Source of the DNA: Chengkuizengella marina | GTDB lineage: Bacteria; Bacillota; Bacilli; Paenibacillales; KCTC-33759 | Direction of reading: 5' to 3' | Length of the DNA stretch: 64,000 nt | NCBI RefSeq assembly: GCF_009910845.1 | Contig: NZ_SIJB01000014.1 | Location: 19,759-83,758, forward strand | In this document: one piece after another, positions 8,404 to 17,989 of the stretch | Numbering within the stretch: the first letter of the stretch is position 1 | Layout: the number at the start of each line of letters is the position of its first letter | The notes under the pieces: model-generated | Seen by the model: only the letters and a program-made list of their open reading frames with translations | Told to the model about the DNA's origin: nothing | Databases searched by the model: none | Translations under genes and position numbers: made by a program

Positions 8404-9582
8404 ATGAAGGAAGCAGTAATTGTTTCAGCAGTTAGAACTCCAATGGGGAAAGCTCATAAAGGCTCACTTGCTCAATCTCGTGCAGAGGATTTAGGGGGTT
8501 TAGTTGTTGAAGAAGTGATTCATCGTACAGCGGGTTTAAAGAAGCAGGAAATTGAAGATGTTATCATCGGATGTGCAATGCCAGAAGGTGAACAAGGTTT
8601 AAATATGGGAAGGATTATATCTTTGCGTGCAGGTTTACCGGATCACGTACCCGCATTAACTGTGAATCGATTTTGTGCTTCTGGTTTACAATCCATTGCT
8701 TTTGCAGCGGAACGAATACAATGCGGCTCTGCAGAAGTGATTGTAGCTGGTGGGGTGGAGAGCATGAGTCATGTTCCCATGTCAGGGTTTAAACCACAAC
8801 CAAATCCGTTTTTAGTAGATTCACGTCCTGAGGTATATATCCAAATGGGAGTTACTGCTGAAAATGTAGCGAAAAAATATGATATCAACCGAGAGAAACA
8901 AGATGCTTTCTCTGTAAGAAGTCATCAAAAAGCGGCCTTAGCGATCAATGAGGGGAAATTTAAAGAGGAGATTGTCCCTGTATCAGTGACACAAACGTTC
9001 ATAAATAAAGATGGAAAACAAGAGCAGACCTCCTTTTTATTTGAAACTGATGAAGGAGTGCGTCCTGATACTTCTCTGGAAGTGCTCTCAAGATTAAAAC
9101 CTGCTTTTGTTACAAAAGGAACAGTAACTGCAGGAAACTCTTCGCAAATGAATGATGCGGCATCGGCCGTCGTTGTCATGTCTCGTGAAAAAGCAGAGCA
9201 ATTAGGTTTAAAACCGATGGCCATATTTCGATCCTTTGCAGTATCAGGTGTTGCACCTGAGATCATGGGTATAGGTCCTGTAGATGCGATACCCAAAGCG
9301 ATAAAACAAGCAGGGCTAACGTTGCAGGATATAGATCTTTTTGAAATAAATGAAGCCTTTGCTGCACAATGTGTAGCAGTCATTGAACAGGTAGGAATAG
9401 ATATTGATAAAGTGAATGTTAATGGAGGAGGCATTGCTTTAGGGCATCCACTTGGTTGTACTGGATCAAAATTAACAACCACTTTATTATATGAGGCAAG
9501 ACGGAGAAAGAGTAAATATGGAGTGGTAAGCATGTGTATTGGTGGGGGTATGGGAGCTGCTGGAGTATTTGAATTTGTTTGA
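8404..9582 (+). CDS. fadA: Acetyl-CoA C-acyltransferase (3-ketoacyl-CoA thiolase)
   Basis: A 392-residue thiolase that releases acetyl-CoA in the last step of beta-oxidation. Nucleophile Cys is in NRFCASGLQSIAFA, followed by NEAFAAQ, the His in GGGIALGHPLGCTG and the second Cys in SMCIGGGMGAAG. GAGGAGGGG precedes the ATG. It lies downstream of fadN as in B. subtilis fadNAE, but the 177-bp insertion-like element in between may carry or disturb its transcription. No coding damage is visible. Confidence 0.94.
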   Translation: MKEAVIVSAVRTPMGKAHKGSLAQSRAEDLGGLVVEEVIHRTAGLKKQEIEDVIIGCAMPEGEQGLNMGRIISLRAGLPDHVPALTVNRFCASGLQSIAFAAERIQCGSAEVIVAGGVESMSHVPMSGFKPQPNPFLVDSRPEVYIQMGVTAENVAKKYDINREKQDAFSVRSHQKAALAINEGKFKEEIVPVSVTQTFINKDGKQEQTSFLFETDEGVRPDTSLEVLSRLKPAFVTKGTVTAGNSSQMNDAASAVVVMSREKAEQLGLKPMAIFRSFAVSGVAPEIMGIGPVDAIPKAIKQAGLTLQDIDLFEINEAFAAQCVAVIEQVGIDIDKVNVNGGGIALGHPLGCTGSKLTTTLLYEARRRKSKYGVVSMCIGGGMGAAGVFEFV

Positions 9583-9638
9583 TGTAAAAAACCATTTCTT
9601 GTTTGTTTTCGTTTATAAAATGAAGAAGGGAGGGACGT

Positions 9639-9701
9639 TTGTCAAAACATATTGTATAACTTCATGAATAATGACATGCGAACTTCATTCTTTTTTGACA
9701 A
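9639..9701. repeat. Inverted-repeat segment splitting the fadE translation start
   Basis: TTGTCAAAA (9639-9647) and TTTTGACAA (9693-9701) are perfect 9-bp inverted repeats. A strong GGGAGGG (9628-9634) stands before TTG 9639, and that TTG is in frame with fadE, but the frame between meets stops from 9657 onward. The layout suggests that about 60 bp was inserted just after the original start codon. Confidence 0.4.
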
Positions 9702-9704
9702 CGG

Positions 9705-11492
9705 ATGATTATGAAAGCGAATAACCTCGTGAAAGGTGGTAGCTTTTTACTAAGTGAGGTGGATGTGTCTACAGTTTTTACACCAGAGGATTGTACTGAA
9801 GAGCATCTTATGATTGCAAACTTATCTGAGAGCTTTATTGATCAAGAAATTGATCCCTATGACGATGTTTTGGAAACACAGGACTTCACCTTGTTAGTAA
9901 AGTTGGTTAAAAAAGCAGGAGAATTAGGATTGTTAGGGGCTTCCGTTCCTGAAGAGTATGGTGGGACTAATTTAGATCGAATTAGTTCCACTTTAATTTC
10001 TGAAAAAATGATACGCTGCAGTTCTTATTCATTAACTATTGCAGCTCACATTGGGATTGGGACTTTACCCATCGTTTTGTTTGGCACAAAAGATCAAAAA
10101 CAAAAATACTTACCTTTGTCAGTAAGTGGGGAGCAAATTTTTGCCTACTGTTTAACTGAACCTTCTTCAGGCTCCGATGCTTTGAATGCAAAAACCACAG
10201 CTGTGTTAAGTGAGGATGCTACACACTACGTTTTAACAGGTACGAAACAATTTATTACGAATGCAGCTTTTGCAGACGTATTTATCGTGTATGCGAAAGT
10301 AGATGGTAAACATTTTTCCACATTTATTGTAGAGAAAAAGTTTAAGGGTGTCTCCACTGGAGCAGAGGAGAAAAAAATGGGTATCAAGGGTTCTTCCACT
10401 CGTCAGCTTATTTTGGAAGATGTGCATGTTCCTATTGAAAACGTATTAGGCGAGGTCGGAAAAGGTCACGTGATCGCCTTTAATATTTTAAATCTAGGAC
10501 GTTATTCACTGGCTGCAGGTTGTGTTGGTTCAAGCAAATGGGCGATAGAGCTTGCTGTACAATACGGTTGCGAGCGAAAACAGTTCAATAAAACACTAAC
10601 TGAATTTCCTTTAATACAGAAAAAAATAGCAGACATGACGATATATACTTATGCGGCTGAGAGCATGGTATTTCGCACTGGTGGGTTAATGGATTCAGCG
10701 AGAAGAAGTTTAAATTTAAATATAGAAGATCATGCAAACCAAGTAATCAAAGGCATTGCTGAATATGCGATGGAATGTTCAATGAACAAAGTGTTTGCAA
10801 CAGAGTGCTTGGATTATGTGGCTGATGAAAGTTTACAAATTCATGGGGGTTATGGATTTACACAAGAATATAAAATCGAAAGAATTTATCGAGACGCTAG
10901 AATTAATCGTATTTTTGAAGGCACAAATGAAATTAATCGCTTGTTGATTCCAAACCAGTTGTTTCGAAGAGCAATGAAAGGGGAACTTCCACTTATGGAA
11001 GCGGTAAAAAAACTAGAACAGGAATTAGTTACCTATATTCCTTCTACACCAGATGAGGGAGTACCGCTTTTGCAAGAAAAAGCGATATTAAACTCCGCTA
11101 AAAAAATCTTTTTAATGGTAGTAGGAAAGACAGTCAAACAATTCAAACAACAGTTGGAGGAACAACAAGAGATTATAGAAATCATTGCAAATCTAGCTAT
11201 TCAAATTTATGCGATGGAATCCGTCATGATAAGGACGAAAAAAGCGATTGATAAAGAAGGCATCATAAGAGCCAAACAAAAATGGAATATTACAGCCGCA
11301 TTTACCCAAGAAAGTTTCGCAAAGATCCAGCATATGGCAAAGGATGCGTTTGTAATGACAGAGAGCGGAGATGAATTAAAAATGACATTGGCAATGATGA
11401 AAAAATTAGTACGCTATAATCCAAGAAACTTACTCCCCGTCAAACGTCAAATTGCAGCTAGGATCATTGATAGTAAAAAATATGTTGTTTAA
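9705..11492 (+). CDS. fadE: Acyl-CoA dehydrogenase
   Basis: A 595-residue flavin acyl-CoA dehydrogenase with a C-terminal extension, as in B. subtilis FadE. It catalyses the first oxidation step and hands electrons to EtfAB. Motifs: YCLTEPSSGSDALNAKTTA (FAD/substrate loop), GIKGSSTRQLILEDVHVP, QIHGGYGFTQEYKIERIYRDARI and FEGTNEINRLL. ATG 9705 (or 9711) is the first usable start after in-frame stops, but neither has a clear Shine-Dalgarno sequence; the good one (9628-9634) is 70 bp upstream in front of a TTG that is cut off by stops. The protein body is intact; expression may be reduced. Confidence 0.9.
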   Translation: MIMKANNLVKGGSFLLSEVDVSTVFTPEDCTEEHLMIANLSESFIDQEIDPYDDVLETQDFTLLVKLVKKAGELGLLGASVPEEYGGTNLDRISSTLISEKMIRCSSYSLTIAAHIGIGTLPIVLFGTKDQKQKYLPLSVSGEQIFAYCLTEPSSGSDALNAKTTAVLSEDATHYVLTGTKQFITNAAFADVFIVYAKVDGKHFSTFIVEKKFKGVSTGAEEKKMGIKGSSTRQLILEDVHVPIENVLGEVGKGHVIAFNILNLGRYSLAAGCVGSSKWAIELAVQYGCERKQFNKTLTEFPLIQKKIADMTIYTYAAESMVFRTGGLMDSARRSLNLNIEDHANQVIKGIAEYAMECSMNKVFATECLDYVADESLQIHGGYGFTQEYKIERIYRDARINRIFEGTNEINRLLIPNQLFRRAMKGELPLMEAVKKLEQELVTYIPSTPDEGVPLLQEKAILNSAKKIFLMVVGKTVKQFKQQLEEQQEIIEIIANLAIQIYAMESVMIRTKKAIDKEGIIRAKQKWNITAAFTQESFAKIQHMAKDAFVMTESGDELKMTLAMMKKLVRYNPRNLLPVKRQIAARIIDSKKYVV

Positions 11493-11528
11493 GTTTTTGT
11501 TATCGTCTACTTTAAGGGATACCTATTT

Positions 11529-12539
11529 TTAAAATTGAATGGGTTCCATACTTTCATTTAGTACCCCAAATTCATACCCATTTTCCACAAGATAATTTAA
11601 TAATAAAGGTAGATGTTCATATGTTTCAGGGATTTCATGTAAAAGTATAACGATGGGTTCAACTGAATTTTCTTTTTGTTTTAATTGCTTGATAACATGA
11701 TCAACATATTGTTCACTTTGAAATTTCCAATCTAAACTATCAATATTCCAATCCCAAAGCAGGTAACTATTTTCACTCACTTCATTCATATATTCATCCG
11801 TCATAAACGGTTTGCTTCCATATGGAGTACGAATTAAAAAAGATTCAACCCCTGTTATTTCTTTTAAGGTTTGCTTAGCTATATTCATTTCATTTATAAC
11901 AGAACTTTGAGAGGCATAGAATGAGTTTTTATGATGTGTAACACCATGTAACCCAACGGAATGACCATCGTCTACCATTTGCTGTACTGATTCAGCGAAT
12001 TTCCTCATACTTGGTTCTAACATAAAAAATGTGGCTTGAATATCATACTCTTTTAATAGTTGTAAAATATCACTTGAAACAGCTCTTGGACCATCATCAA
12101 AGGTTAAGTAAACTATTTTTTTATTTTCCTCTATTATTGCACTGACATCCGAATTGTCTTGTCTAGCTTCTTCATTTTTTTGCTTGGAAGTTATTGATTC
12201 AACCTCAATTTTATCAGTATTTAAATTAGTTTCTTCATTTTGAATAAACTGTTGGTTTTGTTCATTTATATTTATGTGGTTATCTTGTTTCTCTAAATTT
12301 GATAATGCTAAAGAATCAATGGGCTGTTTATCATCTTTTTGTAAATCGGGTTGGGGTAGTCTATTATTTGAATATAATTGTGTAGAATCACTTAAAGTAA
12401 TGGGTTGTAAACTAATAAAAATAAAAATGCTAAGAATGAATAAAACTGCCACTCTCTTTATTTTAAATGGTTTAGTATTTCTCTTATTTATCTTCTGCTC
12501 TTGTTTGTACCTTGTCAGTAATTCTGGTTGTTGAAACAT
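11529..12539 (-). CDS. Membrane-anchored polysaccharide deacetylase (NodB family)
   Basis: A 336-residue carbohydrate esterase 4 enzyme. One membrane segment (about residues 29-46) is followed by a Gln/Asn-rich linker of about 90 residues, then the NodB domain. TFDDGP is at 146-151 (metal and catalytic Asp pair), GLHGVTHH gives the two metal His, RTPYGS is motif 3, WDWNIDSLDW is motif 4 and VILLHE is motif 5. All catalytic motifs are present, so it is likely active on peptidoglycan GlcNAc outside the membrane. The gene stands alone, convergent with fadE. Confidence 0.88.
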   Translation of the reverse strand: MFQQPELLTRYKQEQKINKRNTKPFKIKRVAVLFILSIFIFISLQPITLSDSTQLYSNNRLPQPDLQKDDKQPIDSLALSNLEKQDNHININEQNQQFIQNEETNLNTDKIEVESITSKQKNEEARQDNSDVSAIIEENKKIVYLTFDDGPRAVSSDILQLLKEYDIQATFFMLEPSMRKFAESVQQMVDDGHSVGLHGVTHHKNSFYASQSSVINEMNIAKQTLKEITGVESFLIRTPYGSKPFMTDEYMNEVSENSYLLWDWNIDSLDWKFQSEQYVDHVIKQLKQKENSVEPIVILLHEIPETYEHLPLLLNYLVENGYEFGVLNESMEPIQF

Positions 12540-12608
12540 GAGTTTGATTCCCCTTCCCTGTAATCTATCTATTTCTATAATAGAAAAAAGAGCCTAGGAA
12601 AGGGTAAC

Positions 12609-12646
12609 AAAAAGGTGACAATAACCTCGCGGTTTTGTCACCTTTT
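12609..12646 (-). terminator. Rho-independent terminator for the small membrane protein gene
   Basis: AAAAGGTGACA pairs with TGTCACCTTTT (12636-12646), extended by an inner AACC/GGTT pair. On the minus strand the arm ends in a T run. It lies after the stop of the gene at 12711-13013 and before the deacetylase promoter region. Confidence 0.7.
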
Positions 12647-12710
12647 GTCATAAAAATATTCGATATTATCTGAAAAGGTTCCAATTCTTAAATGTTAAAA
12701 ATCATTCTGA

Positions 12711-13013
12711 TTAATAACGTGAAACTTGAGAGGAAGATCTAGCAGCACTCATGAGTAATAATATCGCTGTTACGATATGCATAATCATGCCTACAATAGG
12801 AATCCACGCGATACATGAGGTTATGATACCAACAATACTAGGCGTTTTTGTTGAGCCTTCTTTTGAACAAACTGCTAATGTAACAATATGTAACAAAAGC
12901 ATGACCATTAAAGGTGTCCAAGCAAACCCAATTACGATGGAACCACCAATTACAGGTATGCCTAATATAGCTTCTAATCCACCTGTCAACCATTTTAAAT
13001 TTTTTGATGCCAT
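12711..13013 (-). CDS. Small multi-pass membrane protein, unknown function
   Basis: I do not recognise this family. The product is 100 residues, starts MASKNLKWLTGGLEAILG and has about three hydrophobic stretches (near residues 15-40, 50-68 and 70-88) with a short polar loop holding SKEGSTKTPS. The start at 13013 is set by AGGGGG seven bases upstream; longer frames back to 13058 skip this site. It has its own terminator at 12609-12646 and lies in a minus-strand run of envelope genes. No function is proposed. Confidence 0.6.
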   Translation of the reverse strand: MASKNLKWLTGGLEAILGIPVIGGSIVIGFAWTPLMVMLLLHIVTLAVCSKEGSTKTPSIVGIITSCIAWIPIVGMIMHIVTAILLLMSAARSSSQVSRY

Positions 13014-13110
13014 GCATATTCCCCCTAAAATAGAAAATAGTAAATTTAATGAATACAAGAAACATAAGGAATTGCTCGTTTAATTAATATAGTAACAAAA
13101 TCCTAAATAA

Positions 13111-13137
13111 AAGGACACCCATAAGTGAGATGTCCTT
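13111..13137 (-). terminator. Hairpin terminator after the 109-aa protein gene
   Basis: AAGGACA (13111-13117) pairs with TGTCCTT (13131-13137), and the minus-strand arm runs into TTTTATTT. It lies 13 bp after the stop of the gene at 13151-13480. Confidence 0.55.
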
Positions 13138-13150
13138 AAGCACATAATTT

Positions 13151-13480
13151 TTAAATAAATAAAAATGCTCCAACTGCAAATGGTATTAAAAATAATGCCG
13201 CGATAGCTGCAAAACCTAGAGCAAACCGCGCCCCAAAAAATGGCGCAAAGGAGACCGAAGCTTTATCATCTGCTGCATTTTTAAGCTGAGCTTTTGCTTT
13301 TTTAGAACTTGTAGTCGAGATGTTAGAGGGTCCGTCATAACCAGCCTCAAAATGTAAACATCCTCCTGAAACATCTTGAAGATAACCATGTACCGTAGTT
13401 CCGTCATGTAATACAGCGCATACATGCTGACCTACACAAGGAGAACATGTTTCCTCAGTTATAGGATATATCTCTCTCAT
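13151..13480 (-). CDS. Cys-containing small protein with C-terminal membrane segment, unknown
   Basis: Not recognised beyond 'hypothetical'. The 109-residue product opens MREIYPITEETCSPCVGQHVCAV, with three cysteines in the first 25 residues, has a predicted beta-rich middle (DGTTVHGYLQDVSGGCLHFE) and ends in a hydrophobic alanine-rich helix of about 28 residues. ATG 13480 follows AAGGAGG by nine bases. The middle segment looks like a small surface or spore-associated beta domain, but this is a guess. It is monocistronic. Confidence 0.6.
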   Translation of the reverse strand: MREIYPITEETCSPCVGQHVCAVLHDGTTVHGYLQDVSGGCLHFEAGYDGPSNISTTSSKKAKAQLKNAADDKASVSFAPFFGARFALGFAAIAALFLIPFAVGAFLFI

Positions 13481-13507
13481 GATATATTTCCTCCTTTCTA
13501 TACACAA

Positions 13508-13784
13508 CCTGTATAAAAGTAATTTAACAACCTTTGAATAGGATATTTCATGATATTGTATGCACTGTTATGCTCTTGTGCTTGGATATCTGTCTATTTT
13601 TGAAATATACCAAAAAGTTTATTTGTAATTACTTTAAAATTAAAATTGTGCAGGAGGGTTAGAGGTGATGTACCTAAAAATAATCATCACCTTCCATCAT
13701 CTTTTATCATACATTGTGATGAGTGGATGAAACACTGATTTAAATAAGTGAGTGGACACCATGTTATAAGAAGGAACCAAACAT
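13508..13784. other. Intergenic region, one hairpin only
   Basis: Between the 109-aa gene and the bactofilin terminator. GGTGATG near 13674 can pair with CATCACC near 13688. A 20-codon frame follows AGGAGG there but has no recognisable content. Nothing else is seen. Confidence 0.4.
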
Positions 13785-13816
13785 GTGCGAATAACTTTTT
13801 CATTCGTTATTCGCAC
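13785..13816 (-). terminator. Terminator of the bactofilin / M23 operon
   Basis: GTGCGAATAAC (13785-13795) and GTTATTCGCAC (13806-13816) are perfect 11-bp arms. The hairpin sits just after the bactofilin stop at 13825. Confidence 0.65.
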
Positions 13817-13824
13817 TGTTTCAA

Positions 13825-14307
13825 TTATCTATCCATTTGATAAACCTGTTCATTTTTTACAGACTGGGATTTTGCTTTTTCTTTTTTAATTTTGTGCATA
13901 ATTGTTTTTACATCTGATTGCTTATCAGAATGATTTTCATTAGAAATGATGGCTACGTTTTTCTGCTCTTCCATTTTGCTCTCACCTGAGAAGATTCCAC
14001 CTTCTTCAACTTTAATTGAACCTACGGAAATGTCACCAAATACTTTACCTGTATTAGTAATAGATAATAACCCACTAGTGTTAATGGTTCCTCGTATAAT
14101 ACCTGCATTGATAACATTTTTGGCATTAATATTAGATTGAACATTGGCATCTACTCCAATGGCTAGATCCCCAGCGCATTGGATGTCTCCAGAAAATTGA
14201 CCTTCAATTCGTAAACTGGCTTTTGTTTTTAATTCTCCTTCAAAGGTGGTTTCTTTTCCAATTACAGTGTCAATTGAATTGGGATTTGCTTCTGATTTTT
14301 TAAACAT
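13825..14307 (-). CDS. Bactofilin (polymer-forming cytoskeletal protein), copy 1
   Basis: A 160-residue bactofilin. The central beta-helix has the typical repeats TFEGELKTKASLRIEGQFSG, GDLAIGVDANVQSNINAKN and GKVFGDISVGSIKVEEGGIF; the C-terminal 45 residues are a Lys-rich tail. Bactofilins polymerise without nucleotide and position cell-wall enzymes. ATG 14307 follows AGGAG by nine bases. It directly follows an M23 peptidase gene, the common bactofilin partner. A second bactofilin/M23 pair is at 32884-34390, with a shorter tail here replaced by a different one. Confidence 0.9.
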   Translation of the reverse strand: MFKKSEANPNSIDTVIGKETTFEGELKTKASLRIEGQFSGDIQCAGDLAIGVDANVQSNINAKNVINAGIIRGTINTSGLLSITNTGKVFGDISVGSIKVEEGGIFSGESKMEEQKNVAIISNENHSDKQSDVKTIMHKIKKEKAKSQSVKNEQVYQMDR

Positions 14308-14327
14308 ATAAATGATCTCCTTTAATT

Positions 14328-15302
14328 TCATCTTTCGCCTTCTAAATAAGGAAATGGATTAGTAGGATTCCCACGAAGTAAGACTTCATAATGTAGATGA
14401 GATCCTGTACTTCGTCCAGTTGATCCCATTAAACCGATTTTCTCTCCCTTTATTACGGAGACGCCCTCTTTCACTAATATCTTTGATAAATGCATGTATA
14501 ACGTTTTTACATCATTTGTATGGTTTATCAATATATAATTACCTAGTTGATGATCATATCCTGTTTCTTCAACGGTTCCATCTGCTGTTGTAAATATGGT
14601 ATCGCCATAGTTTCCATCTATGTCTATACCTGTATGAAGACTATTCACATTTGTAAAAGGGTCTTTACGAATTCCATACCAAGAAGATATTCTTCTTGAT
14701 TTGGTTGGCCATATGGAGGGTGTTATTTTTAATAAATCAACCTTTTTTTGCATCTTTTTTTTGATTTCTTCAAGATTACTAGATAAAATATTCACTTCTT
14801 TTTTAAGTTCATTTACATAATCATCAGACTCGTTAATTAAGTTTTCCAAATACTCACTGATAGGAAGCTCTTGTCCTCCTACTCCTATAGAAAACTGTTC
14901 TATCTCATTATATTCTTCTAATAGATCCTTTATGGAATAGGATACATCTTCTTTTAAATTTAATAGGTCTTGTTCTAATTGTTTCAACTCATCAACTTGT
15001 TCTTTGATATTGTCTACTTCAGATGTAAGTTCTAATATGTCATCTTGTAAATGTTCAATCGTTTGATCCTTTTCTTGGATCGTATCTTGATATGAGTTTT
15101 TATTCGTTATAATTTGTTCTGTTAGCTCGTTAATTTCAGTGTCTGATTGGAGATGGAGGTTATACTGCCAACCTATCGTGATGAGAATGATAAGAACAAT
15201 AGTTACAGGGATTACAATTAGCAAATAAGGCGGGAATCGAATTCTCCTTATGGACTGCTCAGCATTCGGGATAAGCATAAAGGTGAACTTATTCTTTTTC
15301 AT
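14328..15302 (-). CDS. M23 family metallopeptidase with coiled coil, copy 1
   Basis: A 324-residue bitopic endopeptidase of the LytM/M23 type. A membrane segment at about residues 22-44 is followed by a long coiled coil (about 55-205) and the peptidase domain. Metal ligands are visible in SLHTGIDID and in GSHLHYE, with YMHLSK between. It would cut peptide bridges in peptidoglycan under control of the coiled coil. Its stop lies 20 bp before the bactofilin start, so the two form an operon. All zinc residues are present, so it is likely active. Confidence 0.88.
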   Translation of the reverse strand: MKKNKFTFMLIPNAEQSIRRIRFPPYLLIVIPVTIVLIILITIGWQYNLHLQSDTEINELTEQIITNKNSYQDTIQEKDQTIEHLQDDILELTSEVDNIKEQVDELKQLEQDLLNLKEDVSYSIKDLLEEYNEIEQFSIGVGGQELPISEYLENLINESDDYVNELKKEVNILSSNLEEIKKKMQKKVDLLKITPSIWPTKSRRISSWYGIRKDPFTNVNSLHTGIDIDGNYGDTIFTTADGTVEETGYDHQLGNYILINHTNDVKTLYMHLSKILVKEGVSVIKGEKIGLMGSTGRSTGSHLHYEVLLRGNPTNPFPYLEGER

Positions 15303-15392
15303 GGGAACCCCTCTTAAGTTTGAAATATTCTCGTAAGTTAAATATATGTTCCATCCGGACGGGATATACGAACAAAATCCTTAAATCTTTTA

Positions 15393-15422
15393 CTTGACTA
15401 AAGTATTTGTTGTAGATTACGA
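15393..15422 (+). promoter_or_regulatory. Candidate SigA promoter of ilvD
   Basis: TTGACT near 15393 and TACGAT near 15417 are spaced by about 18 bases, in the gap before ilvD. I see no T-box leader or terminator-antiterminator pair in this 157-bp gap. Confidence 0.35.
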
Positions 15423-15459
15423 TTAAGGGTATAAATAAAACAGAAAGGAAACGTTACAC

Positions 15460-17145
15460 ATGGCAGGGAATGAAAAAGATTTAAGAATACGCAGTAAAGT
15501 GATCAGTGAAGGTGCCAATAAAGCTCCAAATCGTGCGATGTTAAGAGCTGTAGGATTTACAGATGAAGATTTTAAAAAACCGATGGTAGGGGTAGCTAGT
15601 ACTTGGAGTGAGGTCACACCTTGTAATATGCATATCGATAAACTTGCCATTCAAGCTAAAGAAGGAGTATCTAAAGGTGGAGGAGCTCCATTAATATTTA
15701 ATACAATAACAGTATCAGACGGTATTGCAATGGGACATGAAGGTATGTTTTACTCATTGCCTAGCCGTGAAGTCATCGCTGATTCAATTGAAACAGTAAT
15801 GGGTGCGGAACGATTAGATGGTGTTGTTGCCATTGGTGGCTGTGATAAAAACATGCCTGGATGTATGATTGCGATTGGTCGAATGAATCTACCAGCTGTT
15901 TTTGTATATGGAGGAACGATCCAACCTGGGAAATGGGAAGGGAAGGATCTAGACATCGTTTCTGCTTTTGAAGCAGTAGGTCAGTATAATAAAGGTGACA
16001 TTGATGCACAAGGATTAAAAGATATTGAATGTCATGCATGTCCAGGCCAAGGTTCATGTGGTGGAATGTATACTGCCAATACCATGGCTTCAGCTATTGA
16101 AGCTATGGGAATGAGTCTTCCAAGTAGTTCTTCTAACCCAGCGATTGCCGATTTAAAAGAGGATGATTGTAATAAAGCTGGACAGGCTGTAGTTGATTTA
16201 TTAAGAAAAGAAATTTATCCAAGAGATATTATGACAAAAAAAGCGTTTGAAAATGCAATAATAGTCGTGATGGCTTTAGGTGGATCTACAAATGCTTTTC
16301 TTCATTTACTTGCTATTGCTCATGCGGTGGATGTTGATCTTCAACTTGAGGATTTTGAGCGTATCCGTGAGCGTGTACCACATTTAGCAGATTTAAAACC
16401 AAGTGGTCGATATGTGATGCAGGATTTATCAAATGTTGGTGGAGTACCAGCAGTGATGAAGTTGCTTCTTGAAGAAGGTCTACTTCACGGAGATTGTATT
16501 ACGGTTACTGGTAAAACACTTGCTGAAAACTTAGCTGAACTCCCAGGGTTAAAAGAAGGTCAAGATGTGATTCGTCCATTCAACAATCCTTTGAAACCTC
16601 AAGGACCTCTTGTTGTATTAAGAGGAAACTTAGCACCTGAAGGTGCTGTAGCAAAAATGTCAGGTGTAAAAATGAAAAAAATTACAGGGCCTGCTCGAGT
16701 ATTTGATTCTGAGGAAGCGGCTACTGAAGCATTGCTAGCAGATAAAATTAATAAAGGTGATGTGATTGTCATCCGTTATACGGGTCCAAAAGGTGGACCA
16801 GGTATGCCTGAGATGTTATCTGTAACTGCTATTGTGATCGGAAAAGGTTTAGGTGGAGACGTTGCATTGATGACAGATGGAAGATTTTCAGGAGGTACTC
16901 ATGGTTTTGTGGTAGGACATGTTGCACCAGAAGCGCAAGTAGGAGGACCTATTGGACTTCTTGAAGAGGGCGACTTGGTTACAATTGATAGTGAAACACA
17001 GGAAATTAAAATGGATGTTTCTGAAGAAGAAATGAATAAACGTAAAGAACAATGGAAAGAGCGTCCTTTAAGATATTCCAGAGGAGTATTGAATAAATAC
17101 GCAAGATTAGTATCTTCTGCTTCTAAAGGTGCTGTAACAGACTAA
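15460..17145 (+). CDS. ilvD: Dihydroxy-acid dehydratase
   Basis: IlvD (561 aa) dehydrates dihydroxy acids in valine, leucine and isoleucine synthesis, using an iron-sulfur cluster. Cluster cysteines appear in [17 protein letters not shown] and [19 protein letters not shown]. The C-terminal domain has [33 protein letters not shown] stands before the ATG. It is alone here, without other ilv or leu genes, and ends at a strong terminator. Length is normal. Confidence 0.96.
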   Translation: MAGNEKDLRIRSKVISEGANKAPNRAMLRAVGFTDEDFKKPMVGVASTWSEVTPCNMHIDKLAIQAKEGVSKGGGAPLIFNTITVSDGIAMGHEGMFYSLPSREVIADSIETVMGAERLDGVVAIGGCDKNMPGCMIAIGRMNLPAVFVYGGTIQPGKWEGKDLDIVSAFEAVGQYNKGDIDAQGLKDIECHACPGQGSCGGMYTANTMASAIEAMGMSLPSSSSNPAIADLKEDDCNKAGQAVVDLLRKEIYPRDIMTKKAFENAIIVVMALGGSTNAFLHLLAIAHAVDVDLQLEDFERIRERVPHLADLKPSGRYVMQDLSNVGGVPAVMKLLLEEGLLHGDCITVTGKTLAENLAELPGLKEGQDVIRPFNNPLKPQGPLVVLRGNLAPEGAVAKMSGVKMKKITGPARVFDSEEAATEALLADKINKGDVIVIRYTGPKGGPGMPEMLSVTAIVIGKGLGGDVALMTDGRFSGGTHGFVVGHVAPEAQVGGPIGLLEEGDLVTIDSETQEIKMDVSEEEMNKRKEQWKERPLRYSRGVLNKYARLVSSASKGAVTD

Positions 17146-17255
17146 ACATACTGTAATTTAAAATGATAAACGTCCATCTAAGTAGTGAGAACTATCCTAG
17201 TTAACTTAGAAGGAAAATGTCCAGATCGTACTTATATCATGCCTCAAACTAAAAA

Positions 17256-17288
17256 ATAGCGGGAATTCGACACATTTATTCCCGCTAT
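17256..17288. terminator. Bidirectional terminator between ilvD and the TVP38-type gene
   Basis: ATAGCGGGAAT (17256-17266) pairs perfectly with ATTCCCGCTAT (17278-17288), with an A run before and a T-rich stretch after. It serves ilvD and possibly the convergent gene at 17345-17989. Confidence 0.8.
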
Positions 17289-17344
17289 CTTCTTTTTTCG
17301 AGCAAAAACAATGTTAAAATAATCATCATTTCCTCTATTAAGGG

Positions 17345-17989
17345 CTATACATATCTCATTTCTAATCTCTTGCCTCCGATCCAGATAAGCAAAAAAATTC
17401 CCAATGTAAATATGACCTTCCATGGATTTTGCACAATAGAGAATAAATCATAACCTACTAATGATACGAGAAAACTCATAAAGGCTTTTCCTAAAAGTGT
17501 AGCAATAAAAAAGGTGCGTTTTGATACTTCAGATAACCCTGATACGACATTTACTAAAAATGTTGGTGCAAAAGGCAGACATGCTAAAGTAAAAATAACA
17601 GTAAAACCTCTTTTTTCTATCCAATGAAAGAATCGTCTTGATTTCTTGATGTTCCCTTTATATTTTCTCATAAATTGATATTTTCTTTTTGTTGAAAACC
17701 TTTGGTCTATGTAAGAAGATAATTTTCTACCTAAAGTTCTGCTAATCATAAAGACACTATAACTTCCTACTGTAATGCCTAGCCACGAAAATAAAAAACC
17801 TAAACCAAGCCCATATACTTGAGCATTTACCAAAACAATGAGGAAAATAGGTAAAATAGGAATAAATGACTCTAACATTGGTAGTAAAATTCCTGGAAGT
17901 GGTCCAAAAGCTTTATATTTCTCTATAAATAAGAGGATATCCTCTTCTGATATGTTGGATAGTAAATCTAATAAGTCGATATTATGCAC
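17345..17989 (-). CDS. TVP38/TMEM64 (VTT domain) family membrane protein
   Basis: A 214-residue membrane protein with the family core: GPLPGILLPMLESFIPILP, then ARVYGLG-like NAQVYGLGLGFLFSWLG, and the RGFTVIFTLACLPFAPTFLVNVVSGLS segment. About five membrane helices are visible. These proteins belong with DedA-type membrane transporters or scramblases; the substrate is unknown. The only in-frame start is GTG 17989, right after GAGAG, which is closer than ideal. Convergent with ilvD. Confidence 0.82.
   Translation of the reverse strand: MHNIDLLDLLSNISEEDILLFIEKYKAFGPLPGILLPMLESFIPILPIFLIVLVNAQVYGLGLGFLFSWLGITVGSYSVFMISRTLGRKLSSYIDQRFSTKRKYQFMRKYKGNIKKSRRFFHWIEKRGFTVIFTLACLPFAPTFLVNVVSGLSEVSKRTFFIATLLGKAFMSFLVSLVGYDLFSIVQNPWKVIFTLGIFLLIWIGGKRLEMRYV

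Noticed and set aside
8925..9533. 202-aa minus-strand frame within fadA
   Set aside because: Antisense shadow of the thiolase gene.
9660..9692. FadR operator before fadE
   Set aside because: TGAATAATGAC and TTCATTC are only loosely like the TGAATGANTANTCATTCA box and are not palindromic.
12751..13083. 110-aa plus-strand frame opposite the small membrane protein
   Set aside because: It lies fully antisense to a gene with a good ribosome site and terminator and has no site of its own.
15303..15459. T-box or other leader before ilvD
   Set aside because: The gap is short and has no specifier stem, T-box sequence or terminator.
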